Positions 7,724 to 14,489 of a DNA stretch of 15,968 nt are shown here, piece by piece; positions within the stretch are counted from its first letter, which is position 1, and every line of letters begins with the position of its first letter. This DNA is from Burkholderia sp. (GTDB taxonomy: Bacteria > Pseudomonadota > Gammaproteobacteria > Burkholderiales > Burkholderiaceae). Both the position numbers and the translations under genes were made by a program. Below the pieces are notes generated by a model. That model had not been told where the DNA came from, searched no databases, and saw only the letters and a program-made list of their open reading frames with translations. The stretch lies in contig JASLEG010000295.1 of assembly GCA_030151225.1 (NCBI GenBank), positions 1 through 15,968 of the forward strand, read 5' to 3'.

Positions 7724-7756
7724 AAAAAAGACGGGCGGCCAACCACGCCGCCCGTC
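7724..7756 (-). terminator. Intrinsic terminator for the minus-strand DUF4148 gene
   Basis: A perfect 10-base stem, GACGGGCGGC (7730-7739) with GCCGCCCGTC (7747-7756), has a 7-base loop. On the plus strand it is preceded by six A residues (7724-7729), so on the minus strand the stem is followed by six U. This is a textbook terminator for leftward transcription from the DUF4148 gene. It lies 32 bases past the nicT stop; the stem may also slow rightward transcription, but there is no T run on that side. Confidence 0.85.
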
Positions 7757-7903
7757 AGGCTGCTACACACTTCCAGACTTGCCACTCACACCGACACTTC
7801 ACTCCACTACCTTCACTGCCCTGCCCCGGCCGCATCGCGCAATTCATCATTTCGCATGACTGAACAATCGATCAGCGCATCGGCCGGAAAAACGGTGCCG
7901 CGC

Positions 7904-8254
7904 TTACGGATGGCTGTACATCGCGTCCCAGTCCTGCTTCGACACGCGCGGCGCATCGGCCTTCTTCAGCACGTGGGCGGGGCCGCCGGCCTGCACCTGG
8001 TTCGTCACGCCGCCGTAGCCGCTGGTATCGGTGCCGTTCATCTTCGCGACCTTGCGCAGCGCGGCCTGGATGTCGTCCGGATAGTGCGGATCCGAACCGG
8101 CAGCGGGACGCCAACCGGCCTGTTCGAGCTGAACCAGCTCGGCGCGCACCTGGGCGCGGGTGAGCGGGCCGTTTTGCGGGCCGCCGGCTGCGAATGCGGC
8201 TGCGGGGACGATGAGGGCGGCCGCCACGGCCACTGCCTGAATCACGTTCTTCAT
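7904..8254 (-). CDS. Small secreted DUF4148-family protein
   Basis: A 116-residue protein with a clear Sec signal peptide: MKN, then a hydrophobic core VIQAVAVAAALIVPAAAFA, with probable cleavage after AFA near residue 22. The mature part begins AGGPQNGPLTRAQVRAELVQ and continues LEQAGWRPAAGSDPHYPDDI, the pattern of DUF4148. This family is common in Burkholderia and its relatives, often in many copies, and its function is unknown; a periplasmic location is predicted. The start at 8254 is fixed by GGAGG on the minus strand (8263-8267), eight bases upstream, and by the signal peptide; longer in-frame extensions to 8692 have shadow composition. It has its own terminator at 7724-7756, so it is probably a single-gene transcript. 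Confidence 0.85.
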   Translation of the reverse strand: MKNVIQAVAVAAALIVPAAAFAAGGPQNGPLTRAQVRAELVQLEQAGWRPAAGSDPHYPDDIQAALRKVAKMNGTDTSGYGGVTNQVQAGGPAHVLKKADAPRVSKQDWDAMYSHP

Positions 8255-8314
8255 GATGCTGACCTCCTGGGTGTTGTGCATTCGGTCGACTGTGTTGCTC
8301 AACCGATGGACCGA

Positions 8315-8343
8315 AGTGTAGGCCGGTCGACACCTAGGGTTAA
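8315..8343 (-). promoter_or_regulatory. Candidate promoter of the DUF4148 gene
   Basis: Reading leftward, TTAACC (8343-8338) and TACACT (8320-8315) are spaced by exactly 17 bases, each matching four of six sigma-70 consensus positions. The predicted transcript start is about 55 bases before the gene. Two direct copies of CGGTCGAC flank it at 8283-8290 and 8324-8331, 41 bases apart. This is a weak call from pattern alone. Confidence 0.3.
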
Positions 8344-8472
8344 CGCCTAATCCGTGACAACAGTGTTTCAGGATCCAGAACAAACCGATGCCGCAACAGG
8401 AGTAGAGGGCGCGTTTGCATCGGATTCGTCGCGCAATCGCGATTGATTCGGGCTGTCGCCTACCGCCCCCGT

Positions 8473-9372
8473 TCAGGCGCCCGCGTCGTGCGCCCCGCCA
8501 CGATCCTCGCCGCCGGCCGCTTCGGCCAGGCACTCGGCGAACACCGTCGCCGCGCCGGGCCGCTCGCCCACCGCACGCTCCACGTAGCCGACCTCGCGCA
8601 GCGGCGCGTCGCCGTCGAGCGGCAGCGCCACCACCGTCTTCGGAATCCGCAGCGCCGCCGCGAGCGGCACCAGCGCCACGCCCACCCCGCACGCCACGAG
8701 TTCGACGATCGCCTGCAGCTCGTCGAGCTCCACCACGTCGTGCACGTTCACGCGCAGCTTGCGCAGCCAGCGCTCCACGATGCGCCCGCCGAACGAGTTG
8801 CGGTCGTAGCGAATGAAAGGCTCGCGCTTGAGCAGCACGCGCCAGTCCTCGCCGCGCAGCGCGCGCGGAGCGAGCAGCGCGAACGGCTCCTGCACCAGCG
8901 CGCGCCAGCGCAGTTCGGCGGGCAGCGCGAACGGCGGGCGGATCAGCACCGCGCCGTCCACCTCGCCCGAATCGACCTGCGCCATCAGGTTCAGCGACAC
9001 GCCCGGGATCATGCGGATCCGCCAGCCCGGCGCGCGCTCGCGGAACTGCGCGATCGCGCGCGCGAGCAGCGCCGTCTGCGCCGAGGCGATCGCGCCGATC
9101 CGCAGCATGCCGGTGTCCTGCCCCGCGCCGCCCTCGTCGGCGAGCCGCGCATAGGCCGCGAGCAATTCCTCGGCGCGCTCCACCGTGCGCCGCCCCGCCG
9201 CGTTCAGCGTGGCCGAGCGGCCGGTGCGGTCGAACAGCGCGAAGCCGAGATCCTCCTCGAGCCGCTGGATCTGCGCGCTGACGGCCGACTGGGTCAGCCC
9301 GACCTGCGAGCCCGCGCGCGCGAAGGTACCGTGGCGGACCACGGACAGAAAGGTTTTCAGCTCACGAATCAT
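8473..9372 (-). CDS. LysR-family transcriptional regulator
   Basis: A 299-residue LysR regulator. The N-terminal winged helix covers about residues 1-60: MIRELKTFLSVVRHGTFARA, then VGLTQSAVSAQIQRLEEDLG as the recognition region, then ALFDRTGRSATLNAAG. An effector-binding domain of the periplasmic-binding-protein type follows (LRIGAIASAQTALLARAI, later ELQAIVELVACGVGVALVPL). The length is normal and no break is seen. The start at 9372 fits the family, though no strong ribosome-binding site precedes it. It is divergent from the broken VOC gene at 9523 across a 150-base AT-rich gap, the usual layout for a LysR regulator and its target; the effector is unknown. If its target is now broken, it may have other targets. 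Confidence 0.88.
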   Translation of the reverse strand: MIRELKTFLSVVRHGTFARAGSQVGLTQSAVSAQIQRLEEDLGFALFDRTGRSATLNAAGRRTVERAEELLAAYARLADEGGAGQDTGMLRIGAIASAQTALLARAIAQFRERAPGWRIRMIPGVSLNLMAQVDSGEVDGAVLIRPPFALPAELRWRALVQEPFALLAPRALRGEDWRVLLKREPFIRYDRNSFGGRIVERWLRKLRVNVHDVVELDELQAIVELVACGVGVALVPLAAALRIPKTVVALPLDGDAPLREVGYVERAVGERPGAATVFAECLAEAAGGEDRGGAHDAGA

Positions 9373-9522
9373 GGTGAATTGATCAAAAAAATTTGACGTA
9401 AGTCACAAAATATATCGTTTCCAAGCGAATTTGATCATGCCTGGACTGATTTTCATCGCGCACGACACGGCCCACGCATCCGTGGCCGGCTGCGCCCCAC
9501 GAGTTCGACCCGGAGTCTTTCC
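9373..9522. promoter_or_regulatory. Divergent LysR/VOC control region with LysR-type palindromes
   Basis: This AT-rich gap contains the inverted repeat TCAAA-N4-TTTGA (9383-9396), next to the LysR start, and two copies of TTGATCA (9379-9385 and 9431-9437), 52 bases apart or about five helical turns. Such paired sites are typical of LysR recognition and activation boxes; binding is inferred. A GGAG at 9512-9515 serves the VOC start at 9523. Confidence 0.45.
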
Positions 9523-9965
9523 ATGAGCGATGCGCCCCTGATCCCGCCGCCGTTCCATCTGGCCTTCCCCGTCCACGGCATCGCCGCCGCGCGCGAGTTC
9601 TACGGCCAGCTGCCGGGCTGCTCGAAGGCCGCAGCGCAACCGACCGGGTGGACTTCAACTTCCACGGCCGCCAGATCGTCGCGCACCCCGCGCCCGACGA
9701 ATGCGGCCACCGCCACACCAGCGCCGTGGACGGCGACGCCGTGCCGGTTCGCCACTGCGGCGCGGTGCTGCCGATGGCGCAGTGGGAAGCGGCGGCCGAC
9801 AAGCTCGAGGCGGCGGGCATGCGGTTCGTCATCGAGCCGCACGTGCGCTTCAAGGGCGAGGTGGGCGAGGTGGGCGAGCAGGCCTCCATGTTCTTCCTCG
9901 ATCCGTCGGGCAACGCGCTCGAATTCAAGGCCTTCGCGAACATCGATTCGCTGTTCGCGAAGTAG
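9523..9965 (+). pseudogene. VOC (glyoxalase-fold) family gene with a one-base frameshift
   Basis: A VOC-superfamily protein split over two frames. The first frame gives MSDAPLIPPPFHLAFPVHG and on to FYGQLPGCS, with a normal start (GGAG at 9512-9515). The sequence then continues in the frame one base back from the codon GAA at 9624-9626 (EGRSATDRVDFNFHGRQIVA) and runs to a TAG at 9963-9965, ending MFFLDPSGNALEFKAF. Joining the frames gives about 147 residues, normal for the family. A missing base, most simply a G after 9624, explains the break. Predicted metal-ligand positions survive (His12, VRHCGAVL, LEFKAF). A nine-base tandem repeat adds an extra G-E-V at 9855-9872. The members are uncharacterised dioxygenase/glyoxalase-like proteins, so no substrate can be named. 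A sequencing error could also explain the frameshift. Confidence 0.75.
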
Positions 9966-10019
9966 GCCGAGAAGGCCCGGTCGGCCGCCCATCCCGTTCA
10001 CCGTGCCCCGAGCATCGCG

Positions 10020-10450
10020 ATGAACCGCCTCGTCACCGCCCCTCCCCGTGCGCGCTGGACGCTCTCGCCATCGGGCGAGCGGCGGCTGATCGTCGAGCTG
10101 CACGCGAGCACGCTGCGCGACGCCCACCTCGCCGAGGCGTGGCGGGACGACGAGGCGAGTGACGATGCAGACGACGCCGAGGCGGCCCGCATCGTCGCGA
10201 TCACGCTGCCCGGCGCGCACCGTGCGCCGCTGCACATCGGCGACCCGGCCGTGATCGGCATCGCGGACGTGAATCGCCCCGACGTGGGCGAGCCCACCGA
10301 GATCCGCGACGGCGAGCTGCGGTGTTCTGCGGCCGCGGTGTGACTCCTCGGGCCGCCGTGATCGAGGCGCGGCCGCCGATCTGCATCACGCACGCGCCCG
10401 GCTGCATGCTGGTGTGCGATCCGCTCGTCGAGGACCTGCGGCTGGTGTGA
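10020..10450 (+). pseudogene. Decayed remnant of a DUF1445 putative hydro-lyase / D-glutamate cyclase gene
   Basis: Only the C-terminal part of a DUF1445 protein is recognisable. From about 10180 the frame beginning at 10020 reads RIVAITLPGAHRAPLHIGDP, then VIGIADVNRPDVGEPTEIRD, matching the family's HIGDPAALGI region. After CTG at 10317-10319 the frame must shift by one base; from 10322 it reads VFCGRGVTPRAAV, then PPICITHAPGCMLVCD, and ends at TGA 10448-10450. The intact family has VFWACGVTPQ and ITHAPG here, so a core position has also changed. Normal members are about 260 residues; at most about 90 residues of homology remain. The first 50 or so codons (10020-10180) show no homology I recognise and may be unrelated sequence. 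It is almost certainly non-functional. Confidence 0.65.
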
Positions 10451-10753
10451 CGCAACGCGGGCGCGGGCGGGATCGTTGCGGCTGCAACGACGCGGCACGA
10501 CGTGAAGCGACGGACCGGGCACGAAAATTCCCGCGCGAAGCGGCACGCGGCTTGCGTCCCGTCACTTTTCGGGCCGACACGCGAGCGTCACGCCCGCGTC
10601 GCGTGCCCCTCGCGGCCGCGCAGCGAGCCGCGTGCCCGCGTGGCTGACGATTGCCTGACGACGCGGAACTATCCATGCCGCGCCGCATCATGTTAACGTC
10701 CTGCCACCGCTTCCCAGACGGGCCGCCTCGTTCGCGCGCTCCACACATCCAAC
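10451..10753. other. Intergenic region upstream of the MscS-type channel
   Basis: This 303-base gap has no gene I can support. It holds a hairpin, TCGTTGC (10473-10479) with GCAACGA (10484-10490) around a four-base loop, without a T run, so it is more likely an operator or a fold than a terminator. An AT-richer spot, ATGTTAACG, lies around 10689-10697, but I cannot assign a convincing -35/-10 pair for the downstream gene. Confidence 0.4.
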
Positions 10754-13324
10754 ATGCGACAGATCCTGATCGGCTGGCTGCTCGCCATCGTCGTCACCTC
10801 GGCCCATGCGGCCGGCACCGCCCCGTCCGCTTCCGCCACAGCCTCGGCCGCCTCCGCCGCCGCGCCCGTGCTGACCCCGCAGCAGGCACAACAGGCGCTG
10901 GCCGTGCTCGAGAACACCCACCAGCGCCAGCAGTTCGAGGCCACCCTGCGCGCGATCGCGGCGGCCGGTGCGCTGAGCACGCCGGCCCCGGCCAGTGCCG
11001 CCTCGGCGGCCAGTGCCGCGTCCGCGCCGGCGGCCGCCTCGGCCCCCACCGCGCTGACCAGCAACGGCCTCGCCTCGCAGATCGTGCGCCAGGGCGCGCA
11101 CTGGGCCGGCCAGATCGGCGGCGCGCTGCGCGACTCGATGCATTCGCTGCTCGACCTCGGCTCGGTCGGCAACTGGTGGCACACCAGGTTCACCCATCCC
11201 GACGAGCGCGCCGAATTCGCGCTGTTCCTGCAACTGATCATCGGCGCGCTGGTGCCGGCGCTCGCGATCGAATGGCTCGCACGCCGCGTGCTGCGCCGTG
11301 CGCTCGATGCGCTGGCCGCGCGCCGCGCCGCGCACGCCCATCACGACGCCGAGGCCGACGTCGCCACCCAGGCCGAAGCCGAGGCGGACGCCGCATCGGC
11401 CAGGGCCGAGCAGGCCGCCGCCACCGCCCAGGCCACGGCCTCGACCGACGCGGCCGATGCCGCCGCCGACGCAGCCTCGGACGCCAGGCGCACCGCCCAT
11501 TCCACGGCCGGCCGCGGCCACGCGCTGCGCCACAGCACGCTGCTGCGCCGCATGCCGCGCGCGCTGCTGAGCCTCGCGCTGCGCCTGATCCCGGTGCTGG
11601 TATTCGTGGGCGTGGCCACGCTCACCACCTCCCTGCTGACCGACGAGGATTCCCCGGCCGCCAGCGCGATCGCCTCGCTGATCGACATCTACGTGATCTG
11701 CCGCGTGGTGTCGATCGTCACGCGCATGTTCTTCCAGCCCGACGCGCCCGAGCTGCGCCTGCTGCACATCAGCGACCGCTGGGCCGGCTTCACGCAGCAC
11801 TGGATCCGCCGCATCGGGCTCATCGTGGGCGGCTGCGCGGCCGTGGTCGAGACCGCCGCGAGCTTCGGCCTGACGGAAGCCGGCCACACCGCGCTGCTGA
11901 AGGCGGTGGCCCTGATCGGCCACGTGCTGGTGTCGATCCTGATCCTGCAATGCAGCCGGCCGGTGGCCGCGCGGATCCGCGCGCACTGCGCGAGCCAGCC
12001 CTCGCTGGCGCTGGCCGGCAACGCGCTGGCCGACGCCTGGGCGCCGGTGTCGGTGTTCCTCGTGATGGCGCTGTGGTTCGTGTGGGCGCTCGACGTGCAC
12101 AACGGCTATCACGTGCTGATCACGCTGGGCGGGCGCTCGATCGCGGTGCTGATCGCGATGCGGGTGGTGACGATCGTGGTGTTCGGCGCGCTCGCGCGGC
12201 TGTTCGAGCGACGCGGCGACGGCAAGAACCCGGACCAGGACGCCGGCGCCGAGGGCACGCACCGCACCGTGGTGCACCGCCACGCGTACCGCTATTACCC
12301 GTTGCTGCGCCAGATCGTGTCCGGCGTGATCGGCATCGTGACGCTGGTGGTGCTGCTGCAGATCTGGGGCGTGCCCGTGCTGCGCGCCTTCAGCACCGGC
12401 ACGATCGGCCACCGGCTCGCCTCGGCGGTGGTCACGATCGCGGTGGCCGCGGTGGTGGCGCTGTTCGTGTGGGAGGCGGCCAACATCTCGATCGAGCGGC
12501 GCCTGGACCGCTGGACCCAGCAGGGCAACCTGATGCGCGCGGCGCGCCTTCGCACCCTGCTGCCGATGCTGCGCTCGCTGCTGCTGATCGTGATCCTGCT
12601 GGTGGTGGTGCTGACCGGCCTGTCCGAGCTCGGCGTGAACGTGGGGCCGCTGCTGGCCGGCGCGAGCATCTTCGGCGTGGCGCTCGGCTTCGGCTCGCAG
12701 AAGCTCGTGCAGGATTTCATCACCGGCATCTTCCTGCTGATGGAGAACGCGATGCAGGTGGGCGACTGGGTCACGCTCGCGGGCGTGTCGGGCACCGTGG
12801 AATACCTGTCGATCCGCACCGTGCGGCTGCGCGCCGGCGACGGCTCGCTGCACACCGTGCCGTTCAGCTCGGTGTCCACCGTCAACAACACCAATCGCGG
12901 GCTCGGCAACGCCGCCGTCAAGGTCAGCATCCTGTACAGCGAGGACATCGACCGCGCGGTGGCCACCCTCCAGGAAATCGGCGCGGCGCTGCGCGAGGAT
13001 CCCAAGTACAGGGACGGCATCCTGTCCGACTTCGCCTACTGGGGCGTGGATTCGGTGGACGGCGCGGCGATCACCATGTCGGGCCAGGTGCAGTGCCGCG
13101 ACAGCGGGCGCTGGGGCGTGCAGCGCGAATTCAACCGGCGCATCGCCGTGCTGTTCGCCGAGCGCGGCATCCGCATCTCGAACCCGCAGCGCACCGTCTA
13201 CGCACGCGATCCGCACGAGGTGGTCGAGCCGGCCACGCAGGTCGATCCGGCTACCCGCGCCGACGACGAGACCGGCAAGCCGGCCAGCGCGCCGTCCGAC
13301 GCCCCGCCGCCGACGCGCAACTGA
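10754..13324 (+). CDS. Large MscS-family mechanosensitive channel (YbiO-like architecture)
   Basis: An 856-residue inner-membrane channel that would open under membrane tension to release solutes on hypo-osmotic shock. It starts with a signal peptide (MRQILIGWLLAIVVTSAHA), then a low-complexity Ala/Ser/Pro periplasmic stretch to about residue 100. About ten or eleven hydrophobic segments follow (roughly 155-178, 270-293, 305-325, 352-371, 383-400, 430-448, 453-478, 519-540, 556-575, 604-665). The MscS core is at 604-815: the pore helix LLAGASIFGVALGFGSQKLV (633-652), then DFITGIFLLMEN, then the beta domain DWVTLAGVSGTVEYLSIRT. A long Ala/Asp/Glu insert lies between the first two membrane segments (about 192-250). 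E. coli YbiO has a comparable plan at about 740 residues. The start is supported by the signal peptide, not by a ribosome-binding site. The proline-rich C-terminal tail is dispensable-looking. Confidence 0.88.
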   Translation: MRQILIGWLLAIVVTSAHAAGTAPSASATASAASAAAPVLTPQQAQQALAVLENTHQRQQFEATLRAIAAAGALSTPAPASAASAASAASAPAAASAPTALTSNGLASQIVRQGAHWAGQIGGALRDSMHSLLDLGSVGNWWHTRFTHPDERAEFALFLQLIIGALVPALAIEWLARRVLRRALDALAARRAAHAHHDAEADVATQAEAEADAASARAEQAAATAQATASTDAADAAADAASDARRTAHSTAGRGHALRHSTLLRRMPRALLSLALRLIPVLVFVGVATLTTSLLTDEDSPAASAIASLIDIYVICRVVSIVTRMFFQPDAPELRLLHISDRWAGFTQHWIRRIGLIVGGCAAVVETAASFGLTEAGHTALLKAVALIGHVLVSILILQCSRPVAARIRAHCASQPSLALAGNALADAWAPVSVFLVMALWFVWALDVHNGYHVLITLGGRSIAVLIAMRVVTIVVFGALARLFERRGDGKNPDQDAGAEGTHRTVVHRHAYRYYPLLRQIVSGVIGIVTLVVLLQIWGVPVLRAFSTGTIGHRLASAVVTIAVAAVVALFVWEAANISIERRLDRWTQQGNLMRAARLRTLLPMLRSLLLIVILLVVVLTGLSELGVNVGPLLAGASIFGVALGFGSQKLVQDFITGIFLLMENAMQVGDWVTLAGVSGTVEYLSIRTVRLRAGDGSLHTVPFSSVSTVNNTNRGLGNAAVKVSILYSEDIDRAVATLQEIGAALREDPKYRDGILSDFAYWGVDSVDGAAITMSGQVQCRDSGRWGVQREFNRRIAVLFAERGIRISNPQRTVYARDPHEVVEPATQVDPATRADDETGKPASAPSDAPPPTRN

Positions 13325-13347
13325 GCCGGCGCATCACCCGGCACCTT

Positions 13348-13385
13348 GCGCGCCGCCGTCGCCATGTCGGGTGACGGCGGCGCGC
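13348..13385. terminator. Strong hairpin at the convergent channel/LysR junction
   Basis: A perfect 13-base stem, GCGCGCCGCCGTC (13348-13360) with GACGGCGGCGCGC (13373-13385), has a 12-base loop. It lies between the stop codons of two convergent genes (13324 and 13393), where a bidirectional terminator is expected. Neither side has a good T run, so efficiency as an intrinsic terminator is uncertain. Confidence 0.6.
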
Positions 13386-13392
13386 CTTCAGC

Positions 13393-14352
13393 TCATTTCC
13401 TCCCCGCCTGCGCCTCGCCGAAACCGTCGGCGAACGCCTCGCGCAGATACGCCACGAAGGCCTTCACCACGCGCGGCACGTGGGTCGCATACGGCCGCAC
13501 CGCCAGCAACTGCTCCGCGAACACCCCCACCGGCCGCCACTCGGGCAGCACCCGCACCAGCGTGCCGGCGCGCAACGCGGCCACCGCCGTGAAATCGGGC
13601 AGCAGCGCGATGCCGAGATCGTCGAGCGACGCGTCGCGCAGCACCTCGCTGTTGTTCGCGCAGATCGGCCCCGCGATCGGCGTGGTCACGCGCGCGGCGC
13701 GCTGGCGCCGGGTGCCGGCGCGCTCGAAGGTCCAGGCCGCCGAATCGTTGCCGCGCGGGTAGTAGAGGCAGTCGTGGCCGGCCAGATCGTCGGGATGCGC
13801 GGGCGTGCCGCGCGCGGCCAGATAGGCCGGCGTGGCCGCCAGCACCGACACCGTGCGGCACAGCGCCCAGGCCACGTGCGTCTCGGGGGCGGAGGCGCTG
13901 TGGCGGATCGCCAGATCGAAGCCCTCGGTGGCCAGCGAGGCGAGCCGGTCCGACACGTCGAGCTGCACGCGCACCTCCGGGTGGCGGCGCCGGAATTCGG
14001 CCAGGCGCGGCACCAGCTGCTGGCGCGCGAGCGCGACCGGCGCCGTCACGCGCAGGCTGCCGCGCACCGTCTCGGCCGTGTCGCGCACGCCCGAGAAGCT
14101 CTGCGCGATGCGGTCGTAGAGCGGCCGGGTCTCGTCCACCAGCCGCAGCCCGGCGTCGGTCAGCCGCACGCTGCGCGTGGTGCGCTGCACCAGCGACACG
14201 CCCGCGGCGCGCTCGAGTTCGGCGATCTTCAGGCTCACGGCCGCCTTGCTGACGCCCAGGCGCCCGGCCGCGCCGGTATAGCTGCCCTGGTCGGCGAGCA
14301 CGGTCAGCCAGTGCAGGTGCGCCCACAAGCTCTCGATATGGTCGGTTGGCAT
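13393..14352 (-). CDS. LysR-family transcriptional regulator divergent from mmsA
   Basis: A 319-residue LysR regulator of the large CrgA/DmlR-like group. The winged helix covers about residues 8-66: LTVLADQGSYTGAAGRLGVS, then KAAVSLKIAELERAAG, then LVQRTTRSVRLTDAG. The effector domain contains the group's pattern (GSLRVTAPVALARQQLVPRL, EGFDLAIRH, later ASLDDLGIALLPDF). The start at 14352 (MPTDHIESLW) is chosen because the helix-turn-helix begins there with the usual spacing; the extension to 14460 would read through the divergent promoter. It shares a 137-base control region with mmsA, so it most likely regulates mmsA and itself. In P. aeruginosa the mmsAB regulator is AraC-type (MmsR), so the LysR partner here would be a different arrangement. 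The effector is unknown. Confidence 0.87.
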   Translation of the reverse strand: MPTDHIESLWAHLHWLTVLADQGSYTGAAGRLGVSKAAVSLKIAELERAAGVSLVQRTTRSVRLTDAGLRLVDETRPLYDRIAQSFSGVRDTAETVRGSLRVTAPVALARQQLVPRLAEFRRRHPEVRVQLDVSDRLASLATEGFDLAIRHSASAPETHVAWALCRTVSVLAATPAYLAARGTPAHPDDLAGHDCLYYPRGNDSAAWTFERAGTRRQRAARVTTPIAGPICANNSEVLRDASLDDLGIALLPDFTAVAALRAGTLVRVLPEWRPVGVFAEQLLAVRPYATHVPRVVKAFVAYLREAFADGFGEAQAGRK

Positions 14353-14489
14353 CGGTCGATCGTTCAAAAAATTAAACAATGATTTCACCGGCAGTGTATA
14401 TCCATCGGCCCGCCCGGCTCCTACACTGCAAGGCACCGAATTCACGCGGCCAGCCGGCAAGCCGGCGCCGAACCCACTGGAGGAGCCCC
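14353..14489. promoter_or_regulatory. Divergent LysR/mmsA control region
   Basis: The imperfect inverted repeat GTTCAA-N4-TTAAAC (14362-14377) contains T-N11-A spacing (T14364 to A14376), the mark of a LysR box, and sits just upstream of the LysR start. A possible mmsA -10, TACACT, is at 14422-14427, with only a poor -35. The mmsA ribosome-binding site GGAGGAG is at 14479-14485. Binding and promoter use are inferred. Confidence 0.45.

Noticed and set aside
6314..8350. 678-codon plus-strand frame covering the nicT region
   Set aside because: A different frame from the transporter, with Arg/Ala-rich shadow translation.
8255..8692. N-terminal extension of the DUF4148 protein
   Set aside because: The internal ATG at 8254 has a good ribosome-binding site and begins a clear signal peptide; the upstream part overlaps the LysR gene.
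9465..9488. Apparent inverted repeat CGGCCCACG / CGTGGCCG upstream of the VOC gene
   Set aside because: It needs a bulge to pair and is the kind of short match expected by chance in GC-rich sequence.
10688..13216. 842-codon open frame antisense to the MscS-type channel
   Set aside because: Same reason: biased His/Gln/Arg composition and no motif, while the plus strand encodes a convincing channel.
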